64,000 bases of DNA from Eutreptiella sp. 'Long Island Sound 2002' (taxonomy: Eukaryota > Euglenozoa > Euglenophyceae > Eutreptiales > Eutreptiaceae): NCBI GenBank assembly GCA_964036045.1, contig OZ038387.1:20537348-20601347 (forward strand), written 5' to 3'. The first letter of the stretch is position 1. The number at the start of each line of letters is the position of its first letter. The position numbers were made by a program, and so were the translations under genes. Of the stretch, positions 29,664 through 39,458 are shown in pieces. The notes below the pieces were generated by a model. It saw only the letters and a list, made by a program, of their open reading frames with translations, did no database searches and was not told the origin of the DNA.

Positions 29664-32600
29664 TCAGGCACCCCTGGCTGCAATCGCCCGGGTGAGTGCT
29701 GCCAAGTCCGAAACGTGGATCTTGGTCTTGTGTTTGCGGATGTACTCCATGAAGGGAGTATTGACCCGCGGCACGAATGAGGAGACGGGTTCCCAGGTGT
29801 CGTGGGACGGCCCATAGCCTCGCCAACGAACCTTGAACTCCAGACCTCCGGGTGCCGAGGCCTTCGGACGCTGAGCCAGGATCTTCTCGACAGTATAGTC
29901 GTCCTGCTCAGCATAGTCGTCGTCCGAATCGGCCTCATGTTTGGCGTAGTCCAGGGACACATGTCGGCCACGGAGGTCGGGTTCCCGCACACGGAGTTGA
30001 CTCTCGTGGCGCTCCCGGAACTGTCCGTGACCCACCTTGATGCGGTAGGTGTCCTCACCAATCCTGCGGACCACCTCGCCGGGTGTGAACCAGGTTTTGG
30101 TGCGGTGGGTGCCCATGGGGCGGGGTCTGATCACCCACACCGGGTCTCCCACCCTGAACTTCTGCGCTGTCGAGCTCGGGGCGGACTTCTGACGCTCAGC
30201 ATGCTCCTTCTCAAGCTGCTGGCGGATGTCCCGCGCCGTTTGCTCTTGCCGCGCGAAGAACTCCTTGGCATCCATAGCCATGCCATCACCAGACAAGGGA
30301 AGTCCCCTACCCAGGGGGTCCCTGCCGAAGAGAATCTGGTGAGGGGACAAACCGCCCGGAGTGGGGGTGTCATGATGGGCCTTCAGAGCAGGCCACATCT
30401 CCTCGAACCAGTTCCGACGTGGATTGGTGATGTGGATCTTGCGCAGCTTCTCGAACAGCTGCCGTCCAGCCACCTCAGCACGGCCGTTAGACCGGCTGAG
30501 ATAGGCCACGCTCTTGGCATGACGTATCCCCATGAGGGAACACATAGCCTTGAACCAGCCGCCAGTGAACTGGGGCCCTCGGTCACTGCAAATGGTGCGG
30601 GGGATGTCAAAGACGGTCAGCCAATGACGAATCATCATGACTGCCACCTCCTTGGCAAGCAACCCCTTTTTGCGTGCCGGAACGGCTACAACGTAGCCGC
30701 TGTGGCGGTCCACACAGAGAACCACACAGTCAAAGGTCTCCTTGCCAATGTGCACTTCGGGCATGGAGAAGACGTCCATGGCCACGCTCTCCATGGGCTG
30801 GTCAGGAACCGGGGTCCATTGGGGTTCCCCCTTGACGTTCCGGTTATCGGGATTGCAGGCCTGACAGACCGAACAACCCTTCCTGACCTTCTTGATGGCG
30901 GTGTAGAGAACGATATGGTCGATCTCGAACCGACGCTGCATGTCAAGAGCTTGCTTCTTGACCCCTGGGTGCAGCATGTGGTGGTGCCAAGCTTCGCACA
31001 GCTCGAGCACCCGGGACTCCGGGACTAGCAGCTTACCATTCCGGTAGAGCTTGCCATCTTCCTCGGTCAGCCCCTTTGGCCACTTCTGCCCGTCGTCAGG
31101 GTCGGTCACAGCCCTATACTCGGCCGCAAAGGCCTCAGACTTGGCGTAATCGTCGGTCCAGTCGTCCTGGAGGCAAGACTCCGGGAAGAGGTGCTTGTCG
31201 GACTCAGTTCCCACAGGGGGTGCCGGCCCGGGCCTTCTGCCCGCGGCACCCACAGGGGCGAGTACACTGACTGTTCTGCTCACCCTCGAAGCGAGGGGGG
31301 CATCTGCAGCCATGACGACAAAGCATTTAGCACCCTCCTCCTCCATCAGGCGCTCCATTTCGATGATCCTCTTGGCTTCAGCGGTCTCAGCCTCATCGCC
31401 ATGGGCAGAGATGTCCTGCATGCCCTTGCTGGCGGGATAGGCCCACCTACTGAGACAGTCCGCCACGGTGTTATCCTTTCCAGGAATATACACAACCGTA
31501 AGGTCGAACTTGGCCAAGGTCTCGTGCCATCTTGCCCGTCGGGAGGCGGGACCTGAGGGGGTGTCCACGTGCTCCTTGTGCCACGACTGCAGACTCTGAT
31601 GGTCGGTGCAGACGGTGACGGGATGGAGGGCTATGTACCCAGCCCATTTCCTGAGAGCCATGACGATGGCATACGCCTCCTTTTCACGGGGCGTCCACGT
31701 CCGTCTCTGGCTTTCCGCCAGGACTCGGCTCCAGAAGGCCACGGGCACGTGCCTCCCGTCGTCAAGCACTTGCTCCAACACAGCGCCAATGGCGTAGTCG
31801 GAAGCGTCGGTGCGCAGGACGAACCCTCGGTCGGGATCCACGAGGTGCAGACCCACTGCGGATAGCAGCGCCTGCTTCATCCCCTCAAAGGTACGGCCGG
31901 ACTCAGCTGTCCAGACCAGAGCCTTCTTGGACCCCTTCTTGGTCTCCTCTCGGTTGCCCTTGAGCATGGTCGTCATGGGGGCTGCATACTCGGCATACAT
32001 CTTGATATACCCCGAGTAGTAATTGCAGAACCCCAGATACGCCCTTAGCTCAGAGACCGTTTTGGGCTTTTCCCAGTGCTCGATCGCGGCCACCTTGCCA
32101 GGTATGGGCTTTCGCTGCCCGTTCCCAACTACGTGGCCAGCGAAGACCACCTCGCTTACCGCAATGGTGGCCTTGTCACTGCTGCCCGTGAGTTTGTGCC
32201 GAACCAGAAGGTCCAGCACTCGAGTGACGTCCCTCTCGTGTGCCTCCAGGAGCTCCTCGTAGCTCATGCTGGGGTCCCCGGACGCGATGATCACGTCGTC
32301 CACGAAGGGGTCCGCACAGTCGCGCACCGGCTCAAGCAGGTTCTCCAGCATCCGCTGAAAAGCCGCATTGCCGTTGGTAACGCCCATAGGCATCACCTTC
32401 CACTGGAGAGGTCCAAGTGGGGTGCTCATGGCTGTGCAGGCACGGGACTCCTCGGCGAGAGGCATCTGATGATAACCATGTTTCAGGTCAATCACCGTGA
32501 AGATCCTCCGCCGGTGTTGCTTTTGCAGCATGTCCTCAATGAGGGGCAGCGTATAGCTGTCGTGCTGCGTTTGGGCGTTCAGGCCGCGGTAGTCGACCAC

Positions 32601-34685
32601 GAGCCGCCACTCACCGGCAACCTTCTTGGGGACGACGAAGCAAGGAGAGGCCCATTCGGAGTGGCACGGCTCGAGCCAGCCTCTCTGGATGAAGTCACGG
32701 AGGATCTTCTCCATGGCCTCTTTCCTCTCGCCCCTCAGGGCAAACTCCCGGTGCCGATACACACGGGGGTCCTGCTTCAGTCGTATCTTGGCCTCGCCAT
32801 ACGGTCCACGCACCGGTGGGGGGAACACAGGTTTTCCGCTGAAGAAGGTCTCGCCATACTTCTGCTTCAGCCTGGCCCTCAACGCCTGGATCTTGGGGCA
32901 GTCATCGGACTCCGCCTTGGCTTTTCCGGGCACTTGAACCACCGAGCTTACTTGAGGGGTAGCGACCCCGCTCGCTTTCGGCTCAGGTGGTCTTCCCAGG
33001 TGGCCCAAAGGGCCATCTCTGGTCTTGCCTCGGAACAGATCGCCGTAGGTGGGTGGGTTACCGCCAGGCGGCTCGTCTTGGCTGGACATGTGATCCAGCA
33101 CCCTCTGCACGAAGGTATTCCCGTCATAGGAACCGGAGACGATTGAGTCCACTTCCCACCAGGCTTTGTCCTGGCCTTTGCCCTCACGCTGGTTTCCCCA
33201 GTCGTGAAAGGGCTGATCCATATACCCCTGAACCAGATCCCACTCCTCTTCAGTGAGGGGGTCTTCGGAGTCCGATTCTTCGATGTCAACAGGGGGAACC
33301 GCAAAGCATTGCCTCCAAGGTTCTGCTATGATACGGTTGACACACAGGAAGTCCGTGGTGTCGGCCTGATCAAGGCCCCCATCCACATAGTGGAATTCTG
33401 TTGGCCATCTTTGGGGTGGCATGGGCTGTCCCTTAGCGTCCTGATAGACACTCTCTCCAGCCGGTAGGACGACCTTGTTCAAGGTCAGGTTGGTCAATGA
33501 GGCTACCCAATGTCGGGTACTTTCCTCCTCGGTGCATCCCATAGGAACAACCAGCACTGCCTTGGAGCGGTCCTTGCGAATCTTCGCTATCGCTCTTGGA
33601 ATGTCCCAACGGGGGCAATGGATCCACATCAATCCCTGATGCGGACCCCAGCGCTTCTTCCACGCGGACTCCTGGGCGCTCCAGTACTTCTCACATACCC
33701 GCAGATGGGCGGAGGTTCCTGAAGAGAACGCATCCAGGGCCAGATCCGACGCTCCCAGGTCCGCGACCACTCGGTACGCCACTTCCGGCCTTACGCCGTA
33801 CTCCTGGTTCGCTGGCCCAGTAGGCTCAGTGTCCAGCGCGGCCACTTCGAGCTGAACGCGTTCGGGGTGGATCCATTGGCATTCCACATGGTGCTCAGGT
33901 GACGAAAGCCACGAGAGCTGGTCGTCCTGGTACAGGGTCATGGAGGCCTGGGCCGGGAGGACGCCGGAGTCCGTCTCCATCATGAAGTCGTACCCGACGA
34001 TCATGTCCCAGTCCATCTCGGCCTCGTAGAAGCGACCATGCAGGAGGATTTCCTTGCCGAGGTCTGGGCGGCTCAGCTCACGATGGTTCACGAACTGCAG
34101 CCCAATGGCCGCTTCCTTCGTGCCTCCCACCATGTACTGGCCGTTCGCCACCTTCAGCCTGACAGGCTTCCGACTGTCGGTCAGACACTCTGGTGGAAGT
34201 AGGCCAGCCTTGACCAAGCTGACTTGAGCTCCCGTGTCGACCAACACGTCGAAAACCTTTTCCACTTCCCCGCATAGGGCACGGACCTTAAGATGCAACT
34301 GCCGCTCGCGACCGACACGGCGCACGGCGTGCAAACTCAGGATCTCCGGCCGTTCCAGAAGCTCAACAAGCGACTGGTGCAGGTCGTGGACAATGGGCTC
34401 AGGCTGCCCATCTGCAGCATCCAGCTGCGGTCCGGGTGATCCTCCGATACTCTCGGATAGATCCTGTAGTACATCAAACACGTTCTTGGTCGCGAAGGAC
34501 GGACGGGTGCAAGGGTTCGTGCCTTCACTTGCCCTCACCCCGCCTCCGCGACTGGGCGCCAGACCGGGCCTTCCGCCCGCGGCAGTCCCCTTGTGCTTAT
34601 CGACTCCCGACTGGGATGGATCGGCGCTTCCCACGTCACCATCCTGCGACCGCCCTAGCTGGGGCCCTTGGCTGCAGGGGCTCCG
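29664..34685 (-). CDS. pol: Element F Pol (PR, Dam-like domain, RT, RNase H, IN, chromodomain)
   Basis: Uninterrupted for about 1,670 codons from the base after the gag UAG, in the gag frame and without a nearby ATG. In order: a linker; protease DVLVDTGAQVSLV with MIVGYDF; the Dam-like block with ALDAFSSGTSAHLR and HCPR in place of NPPF (near 33440..33800); reverse transcriptase with GYHQMPL and FVDDVIIA; RNase H with FVLRTDASDYA and VYIPGKDNTVADCLSRW; integrase with the CSVCQAC zinc cysteines and DDE residues in VAMDVF, CSDRGPQF and NGRAEV; and a C-terminal chromodomain (YTVEKIL, FKVRWRGYGPSHDTWEP). All catalytic residues of PR, RT, RH and IN that I can check are present. Confidence 0.93.
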   Translation of the reverse strand, partial: RSPCSQGPQLGRSQDGDVGSADPSQSGVDKHKGTAAGGRPGLAPSRGGGVRASEGTNPCTRPSFATKNVFDVLQDLSESIGGSPGPQLDAADGQPEPIVHDLHQSLVELLERPEILSLHAVRRVGRERQLHLKVRALCGEVEKVFDVLVDTGAQVSLVKAGLLPPECLTDSRKPVRLKVANGQYMVGGTKEAAIGLQFVNHRELSRPDLGKEILLHGRFYEAEMDWDMIVGYDFMMETDSGVLPAQASMTLYQDDQLSWLSSPEHHVECQWIHPERVQLEVAALDTEPTGPANQEYGVRPEVAYRVVADLGASDLALDAFSSGTSAHLRVCEKYWSAQESAWKKRWGPHQGLMWIHCPRWDIPRAIAKIRKDRSKAVLVVPMGCTEEESTRHWVASLTNLTLNKVVLPAGESVYQDAKGQPMPPQRWPTEFHYVDGGLDQADTTDFLCVNRIIAEPWRQCFAVPPVDIEESDSEDPLTEEEWDLVQGYMDQPFHDWGNQREGKGQDKAWWEVDSIVSGSYDGNTFVQRVLDHMSSQDEPPGGNPPTYGDLFRGKTRDGPLGHLGRPPEPKASGVATPQVSSVVQVPGKAKAESDDCPKIQALRARLKQKYGETFFSGKPVFPPPVRGPYGEAKIRLKQDPRVYRHREFALRGERKEAMEKILRDFIQRGWLEPCHSEWASPCFVVPKKVAGEWRLVVDYRGLNAQTQHDSYTLPLIEDMLQKQHRRRIFTVIDLKHGYHQMPLAEESRACTAMSTPLGPLQWKVMPMGVTNGNAAFQRMLENLLEPVRDCADPFVDDVIIASGDPSMSYEELLEAHERDVTRVLDLLVRHKLTGSSDKATIAVSEVVFAGHVVGNGQRKPIPGKVAAIEHWEKPKTVSELRAYLGFCNYYSGYIKMYAEYAAPMTTMLKGNREETKKGSKKALVWTAESGRTFEGMKQALLSAVGLHLVDPDRGFVLRTDASDYAIGAVLEQVLDDGRHVPVAFWSRVLAESQRRTWTPREKEAYAIVMALRKWAGYIALHPVTVCTDHQSLQSWHKEHVDTPSGPASRRARWHETLAKFDLTVVYIPGKDNTVADCLSRWAYPASKGMQDISAHGDEAETAEAKRIIEMERLMEEEGAKCFVVMAADAPLASRVSRTVSVLAPVGAAGRRPGPAPPVGTESDKHLFPESCLQDDWTDDYAKSEAFAAEYRAVTDPDDGQKWPKGLTEEDGKLYRNGKLLVPESRVLELCEAWHHHMLHPGVKKQALDMQRRFEIDHIVLYTAIKKVRKGCSVCQACNPDNRNVKGEPQWTPVPDQPMESVAMDVFSMPEVHIGKETFDCVVLCVDRHSGYVVAVPARKKGLLAKEVAVMMIRHWLTVFDIPRTICSDRGPQFTGGWFKAMCSLMGIRHAKSVAYLSRSNGRAEVAGRQLFEKLRKIHITNPRRNWFEEMWPALKAHHDTPTPGGLSPHQILFGRDPLGRGLPLSGDGMAMDAKEFFARQEQTARDIRQQLEKEHAERQKSAPSSTAQKFRVGDPVWVIRPRPMGTHRTKTWFTPGEVVRRIGEDTYRIKVGHGQFRERHESQLRVREPDLRGRHVSLDYAKHEADSDDDYAEQDDYTVEKILAQRPKASAPGGLEFKVRWRGYGPSHDTWEPVSSFVPRVNTPFMEYIRKHKTKIHVSDLAALTRAIAARGA

Positions 34686-34688
34686 CTA
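34650..34688 (-). promoter_or_regulatory. Element F gag-pol UAG readthrough site
   Basis: The gag TAG (34686..34688) is followed by CGGAGCC, then a GCCCCTG-CAGC-CAAGGGC stem with one C-A mismatch. The equivalent stem in element G is perfect (GCCCCTG/CAGGGGC). The first 45 bases after the stop differ between F and G at very few positions, a degree of conservation above most of the surrounding gag. Confidence 0.75.
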
Positions 34689-36284
34689 GGGGGCGTGGGT
34701 TGTGGAAGAGGGGGTGTTCTCCTCGGCCTCAACGTCGTTGATGCCCTTCTTCCTTCCCCCTTTCTTACCCTTGTTCTTGTCCTTGTCCTTGTTCTGGTCA
34801 TTCTGGTTGTTCTCCTTGTTCTTGTTATCCGACCTGGGGACCCAGTTCCGCTTGATCTCCTGGATCTCCTTGGCCAACTCGGTTCCCACCGACGACATCA
34901 GCTTGGCCAGCTCGTCCTTGTCCACCTCCATCTTGGCTTCCCGGATACCCGCGGGCGCACGCTTCTTCGACCCGTGCGCCTTCTTGTAAGCCTCCGTGTC
35001 GGCCTTGTGGACGGGGCATGTTCGGTGGTCATGGTTGAAGCCTTTCTTCCTCCCATAACACACGAAACAGCCCTGAGGGTGAGCTCGTATGAACTCCCCA
35101 AAGGACAGCGGAGGGTCGCCAATGCGGCGAGGGTCCCTCTTCTCCTTCTTCCTCCAACCCTGCTGCAGGGGCTTCCAGTTTCCCGGTTTGCTTCCCGCGC
35201 TCAGGTTGTTGGCCACGAAGGCGCAAACGGCCACTTCGGCGGGCTCATCGTCGTCGTCATCGTCGACGAGAGTCTCATCGCCGCCGGCTCCCGCTGGGTC
35301 CATGGCAGATTCCCTGCCAGGTCCCTCGCCAACGTAGTTGACGTCGCGGTCGCCGGGCCTCAACCCGCGGGTGTGGTGGAGGTTTCGGTACTCCTTGAGT
35401 ACTTCCTCGCCAACCCACTCCAGGATCTCGTCGCAGCTCATCCGCGCCGGGATGGGCTGCAGACGGATGGTCTGGCCGCTCAACTCACAATCGTCAAGGC
35501 GCCACATCGCGGTCTTCTCGCGATCGCCCGAGACGGTGATGAGAAGAGCGTTCCGCAGGGAGTGCCGTTTGACATCCCGGGCCACGTTCTTCTTCGCCCA
35601 AGACACCACGTTCGTATGATACTCCTTGGGGAGCATCATCTTGACCGTGTGGTTGGACTTGGCCCGCTTGGATTCCTCCTTGGTGACCCTTTTGATCCAT
35701 GCTTCCGGCAGCATGGAGAGCAGGCGAGCCTGCTCATCACCCTCGTTCCAATCCTCCACATTGCGGCGGAAGAGGGTGTATTTCCCTCGGAAGTCACGCC
35801 AGTCCCGTAGGCGGATCTCCCGACCATCATGCTCAAGCTTGATGGACTTCCAGCGCTTGGCAGCCACCTGCGGAGCGTCCACCCGCTCCTGCTCGTTGAG
35901 CCACTTCTTGGCGTCCTTGAGGGTCTTGATTTTCCCCTCCTTGGTCGCCACGAGGTATAGCTCGCCGAGCACTTCCGGCAGGCGGTACCTGAACCGTTTG
36001 AAGACATATCTCTCCGCATCCGCGGGAGGTAGGTCTTCAGTGACGGTCAGCCCCCAATCGTCCAGCTTCTCCAAGAAGCGGTCGAGGTTGAGGGGGTTGC
36101 CATCGTACATGGGGGGCTTGATGTCCTTCAAGTCTTCCCACACGGCGGCGTCCGCGGCCTTAGAGACCATGAACGCCGGCCGCGAGGTCGACCGAGGTTC
36201 CCATCGGCCTCGCCCACGGACTCCCACGGCCGCCACGTCCATCTCCTCCATGGAGTCCCTGTGGCTACGCCGCGGTTCCTCCAC
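34686..36284 (-). CDS. gag: Element F Gag (capsid and nucleocapsid)
   Basis: 532 codons. A capsid-like region contains WEDLKDIKPPMYDGNPLNL, QERVDAP and FRRNVEDWNEGDEQARLL. It is followed by a small domain (LRNALLITVSGD..ARMSCDEILEWV) that is also recognisable in D and G. The nucleocapsid has an unusual zinc motif, CFVCYGRKKGFNHDHRTC (CX2CX8HX4C), then a Lys/Asn-rich tail ending at the readthrough UAG. The start at MEEPRRSH overlaps the upstream frame by 157 bp. In G the same sequence is fused in frame to the upstream frame, so this ATG may not be the true start. Confidence 0.85.
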   Translation of the reverse strand: MEEPRRSHRDSMEEMDVAAVGVRGRGRWEPRSTSRPAFMVSKAADAAVWEDLKDIKPPMYDGNPLNLDRFLEKLDDWGLTVTEDLPPADAERYVFKRFRYRLPEVLGELYLVATKEGKIKTLKDAKKWLNEQERVDAPQVAAKRWKSIKLEHDGREIRLRDWRDFRGKYTLFRRNVEDWNEGDEQARLLSMLPEAWIKRVTKEESKRAKSNHTVKMMLPKEYHTNVVSWAKKNVARDVKRHSLRNALLITVSGDREKTAMWRLDDCELSGQTIRLQPIPARMSCDEILEWVGEEVLKEYRNLHHTRGLRPGDRDVNYVGEGPGRESAMDPAGAGGDETLVDDDDDDEPAEVAVCAFVANNLSAGSKPGNWKPLQQGWRKKEKRDPRRIGDPPLSFGEFIRAHPQGCFVCYGRKKGFNHDHRTCPVHKADTEAYKKAHGSKKRAPAGIREAKMEVDKDELAKLMSSVGTELAKEIQEIKRNWVPRSDNKNKENNQNDQNKDKDKNKGKKGGRKKGINDVEAEENTPSSTTHAP

Positions 36285-39007
36285 GTACGCTGAACCAAAA
36301 TGTTCACGCGTACTGCATCCATGTACGCATCCTCATCACGGCGCCGGCGGCTGCGTTCAGCGGCCTCCCGTCGTACACCACGCGGCGGGCTGATGTCGAA
36401 CTCCTCCAGGTCCAGGTCCAGGTCCAGGTCCTCACCTTCGCCGACATCCCACTCCACGTCTCCTCTGGGGACCTCATCCCTGAGTCCACCATAACGTCCT
36501 CCAGCCCTGGGGATTGGTGCCGGGGCTGGTGCCGGGCGTCGGGGGCGTACCGGCGTCCGCGGTGGGGCACGGCGGTTGTGGTAGTCCGCGCTGAGCCACT
36601 CATCGCGCCATACCTCACTGCCACTGCCGGGCGGCACGCGCTCGTTGCGGCGGCCCGCGCTGTGGTGAGAGGGGGCGGTGAGAGAGGGGGCACTGGCGCT
36701 GGGGCGACTCCTGGGGGCTCCGCCGGGGGCGTGAGGTCTGCCTGGACCTGGTCCGGGTCCCCAGCCGTCGTCCGACGAGCCAGACTCCAGGGGTGGGTGG
36801 TCGCTGCCGACGCTCCCACGGGCTTCCAGCGCATCCAGCCTCTCCTGCAGGCCGCTGACGACGTTGGTCAGCGACTTGGTCTCGGCCCTGGCGATGTCCA
36901 GGTCCTTCTGCGCGCGCGCGGCGACCCCGGAGATGCGAGCCATCTCGACCTTGCCCGTGTCTACCTCGCACTCGAGGGCAAAGACCCTCCTGCGGAGGTA
37001 GACAATCCACCGCCAGGTGGTGTCCGGGTCGCCGTTCCCTGGTGGGTCGTCGGGGTCCCCAGGGGGTCCTCCAGGAGGACCTCCGCCGGGTCCGCCCGGT
37101 CCAGGGGGTCCTCCCCCGCCCGGTGGTCCGCCTCCAGGGGGTCCACTTGGTGGGCGTCCTCCAGGGGGTCCTGAAGGTCCTCCGCCAGGGGGTCCCGGTG
37201 GGTCTCCGCCGGGTCGCCTCGGTGGGTCCGAGGATGGGCGCTTCCTCGTGATGCCGAACTCCATGTCGTCATCCTCGTCCATGTCGCCCCACCTGGGCGT
37301 CTCGGTCACGGAGGACTCGGAGCTCCGGTAGGGAGGAGGGGGATCCTCATCCTCACCCTCCATGGGGACGTCTCCGCCACCTCCGCCCGTCCAAGCCACC
37401 ACTTGGCGATGTCGACGGCCTCGTTCATCCCCGTCACTGGCGGTGAAGAAGGGGTCACTGCCGTGGGGGTGCCCACCCGCTGGCCTCCGCGGCCTCTCGG
37501 GGGTCTTCCCCTTGCCCTTCCTCCGTCGACGGGCGGTGGTGCCACCGCTCCCACTGCTGCCCGTGTCCGCCTCATCCAGCTTCATCCTCGAGGAGGCGTC
37601 CCCTTCGAAAAGCTTTCGAAGGGTCTCCACTCGCGATCCTCCCGGGGGAGTCTCGTGGCGGAGTTTGGCCTCTGCCTCCTCCATTGCGGCGGCGGTGGCT
37701 GCGGCAGCTCGTGCTTCGGCTTCCTCCTGAGCACGAGTCGCCTCGGCTTCCCGGGCCTGCAGCAGCTGCGCCTTCTGCGCCTCCAACGCCGCCAGCTCCG
37801 CCTCCGTCTTGGCCTTCTCCTCAGCGACCTTCCGTCGCGCGGCCTCGATGGCTTCCTTCTTGGCGGCGTCCTCCTGGGCCTTAGCCGTTGCTTCGGCGTG
37901 GGCCCTTTCCTCCGCCTCCTTCTTTGCCCTCTCTTGGGCCAGCGCCTCTTCCAGCGCCTTCACCTCGGCCTCCTTGCAGGCAATGGCCTCCTGCGTCAGG
38001 CGGGCTTCCTCGTCGGCTGCCGCCAACTCACCGTTGACCTGGGCAGTCGCTGCCCCATGGGCGGCTACGGCCGTGAGTCCGGCCGCAATGGCCGCCACGG
38101 TCTGGGCGTGGATGGCCATGCCATGCGCCCACTCCGCAGCCTCCTCCTGGGCGATGCCGGCGGCGCTCTCCACGGCAGCGCTGTACTGCCTGGCCCGTTG
38201 CCGGGCAACCCGACGGTTGCAGGGCACCCCACAGGCGCGCTCACAGGCGCGCGCCACGTCCCTTTCGGGAGCGACGCTGCTGCTGGAGCTGGCCTGGTCG
38301 GCCGGCATCCTCCCGCGGTGGGCCGACTCCACGTCGCTGCTGGGGCCTGCTGGGGCCTGCCGGGCCCTCAGGAGCAGCGGACGGGGCTTGGCCTGGGTCT
38401 GCTTGGCGACTTGGATGTAGTCGCCAAGGGTGGTGGTGCCGGGGTGGTGACCACCATTGGCCCGTTGGGGACTGGGGGCTGGGGTTCCGCCCTTGGCGCC
38501 TTGGGCGGCTTCGGCGGCCAGGGACTCCTGGTACTCCCGCCACTTCCGGTCCCGCTTCCTGTCCCCGGCGGACCGCTTCTCCGTCCCCGGAGACGCGCTG
38601 CTGCTGCCCTGCAGCCTGCGCTCGCTCCCCGGTTCCGGGAACTTCTTCTCGATCACGTCCCACAGGGAGACGTTGATCGAGGCGCCCGACGGGTAGGCGT
38701 TGGGGTCCTCGTCCTCCTCAATCCCGTCGGGGCGCAGGCCTTCGCCGGGCCTGTCCGGCCGGGTCCACGCCCTCCAGCGCCTCTGCTGGTGGCGGTACTC
38801 ATACCCTTCCGCCCGCAGCCAGTCCTCCACGGCCTGCAGGCGGTCGGGGGCGATGTCCGTGCGGAGCTCGAAGCTCCTGGGCATGCCGCCTTCGCACTGG
38901 GGGTGGCTGTGGCGGTAGTGCTGGTCCCAAACCAACCCACGCAGCAGGCGTGCTGCATGGGGGTGGGGCCGCGGCCACGTCCTGCCCGCTTCCTGCCAAT
39001 TCACCAT
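36128..39007 (-). CDS. Element F upstream gag frame: coiled-coil plus Pro/Gly-rich protein
   Basis: Start chosen at MVNWQEA because element G begins at the same residues, although an in-frame ATG lies 14 codons upstream. A conserved N-terminal domain (LLRGLVWDQHYRHSHPQ; RWRAWTRPDRPGEGL) is followed by a long Ala/Glu/Lys region with heptad character (EVKALEEALAQERAKKEAEE and similar), probably a coiled coil. Then comes a collagen-like run of GPP/GGP repeats, a second short helix and an acidic-basic tail. No catalytic motif is seen. In G it continues directly into the capsid frame, so it is best read as an N-terminal extension of Gag, shifted here by one base near 36300. Confidence 0.75.
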   Translation of the reverse strand: MVNWQEAGRTWPRPHPHAARLLRGLVWDQHYRHSHPQCEGGMPRSFELRTDIAPDRLQAVEDWLRAEGYEYRHQQRRWRAWTRPDRPGEGLRPDGIEEDEDPNAYPSGASINVSLWDVIEKKFPEPGSERRLQGSSSASPGTEKRSAGDRKRDRKWREYQESLAAEAAQGAKGGTPAPSPQRANGGHHPGTTTLGDYIQVAKQTQAKPRPLLLRARQAPAGPSSDVESAHRGRMPADQASSSSSVAPERDVARACERACGVPCNRRVARQRARQYSAAVESAAGIAQEEAAEWAHGMAIHAQTVAAIAAGLTAVAAHGAATAQVNGELAAADEEARLTQEAIACKEAEVKALEEALAQERAKKEAEERAHAEATAKAQEDAAKKEAIEAARRKVAEEKAKTEAELAALEAQKAQLLQAREAEATRAQEEAEARAAAATAAAMEEAEAKLRHETPPGGSRVETLRKLFEGDASSRMKLDEADTGSSGSGGTTARRRRKGKGKTPERPRRPAGGHPHGSDPFFTASDGDERGRRHRQVVAWTGGGGGDVPMEGEDEDPPPPYRSSESSVTETPRWGDMDEDDDMEFGITRKRPSSDPPRRPGGDPPGPPGGGPSGPPGGRPPSGPPGGGPPGGGGPPGPGGPGGGPPGGPPGDPDDPPGNGDPDTTWRWIVYLRRRVFALECEVDTGKVEMARISGVAARAQKDLDIARAETKSLTNVVSGLQERLDALEARGSVGSDHPPLESGSSDDGWGPGPGPGRPHAPGGAPRSRPSASAPSLTAPSHHSAGRRNERVPPGSGSEVWRDEWLSADYHNRRAPPRTPVRPRRPAPAPAPIPRAGGRYGGLRDEVPRGDVEWDVGEGEDLDLDLDLEEFDISPPRGVRREAAERSRRRRDEDAYMDAVRVNILVQRTWRNRGVATGTPWRRWTWRPWESVGEADGNLGRPRGRRSWSLRPRTPPCGKT

Positions 39008-39458
39008 GGCAGCGGGGGCGTACTTGATCTCGAGGTCCTTGATGTGCACTCGTTCAACTCAACGAACTGGTTGTGGTTGTTGAGGAGGGTGCTGCAGCAC
39101 TGGATTGGAAGTGCGGCTGGTGCTGGTCAGCTGGTGGTTGTGGAGGTGGTTGACGCGGCCTTGCTGGTCGGCCGATGGGACTCCGGGTCGGCCGATGGGG
39201 CTGATGCAGGAGTCCGGGTCTGTGCACCTCTTTCACGGCTGCTGCGCGGTCAGGGCGATGCTCTGGACGGCGCTGCGGGCTCCGTGACGAACTCGGCGCT
39301 GTCGCTGAGTGGCGCTGCGAGCCGCTGCGCTGCGCTGCGAGACGCTGCGCTGCGCTGCGAGCTGCGAGCTGCGCCGCGCTGCTGCGACGCGCTGCTCGGG
39401 GTTGGTGGCCCCGAGTGGCACGCGAGGGTTGGGTAACCCCGCGGCGGTGAAACGCTTT
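39008..39458 (-). other. Element F 5' leader
   Basis: It lies between the 5' LTR and the upstream gag frame. It begins (minus strand) AAAGCGTTTCACCGCCGCGG directly after CGCGTCA, a sequence shared with element G. No TGG-starting match to a tRNA 3' end is present, so the minus-strand primer is not a standard CCA-end tRNA. A GCTGCGCTGCGAG short tandem repeat lies near 39310..39400. Confidence 0.6.
39310..39400. repeat. Short GCTGCGCTGCGAG tandem repeat
   Basis: Several imperfect copies of a GCTGCG/GCGAG phrase occur in the F leader. They may add local structure to the leader RNA. Confidence 0.6.

Noticed and set aside
29802-31028. 408-codon plus-strand open frame
   Set aside because: Antisense to the F integrase and chromodomain, which have clear motifs.
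37403-39436. 677-codon plus-strand open frame
   Set aside because: Antisense shadow of the F upstream gag frame, whose GC-rich composition keeps the opposite strand open. The sense frame is supported by the G homologue.
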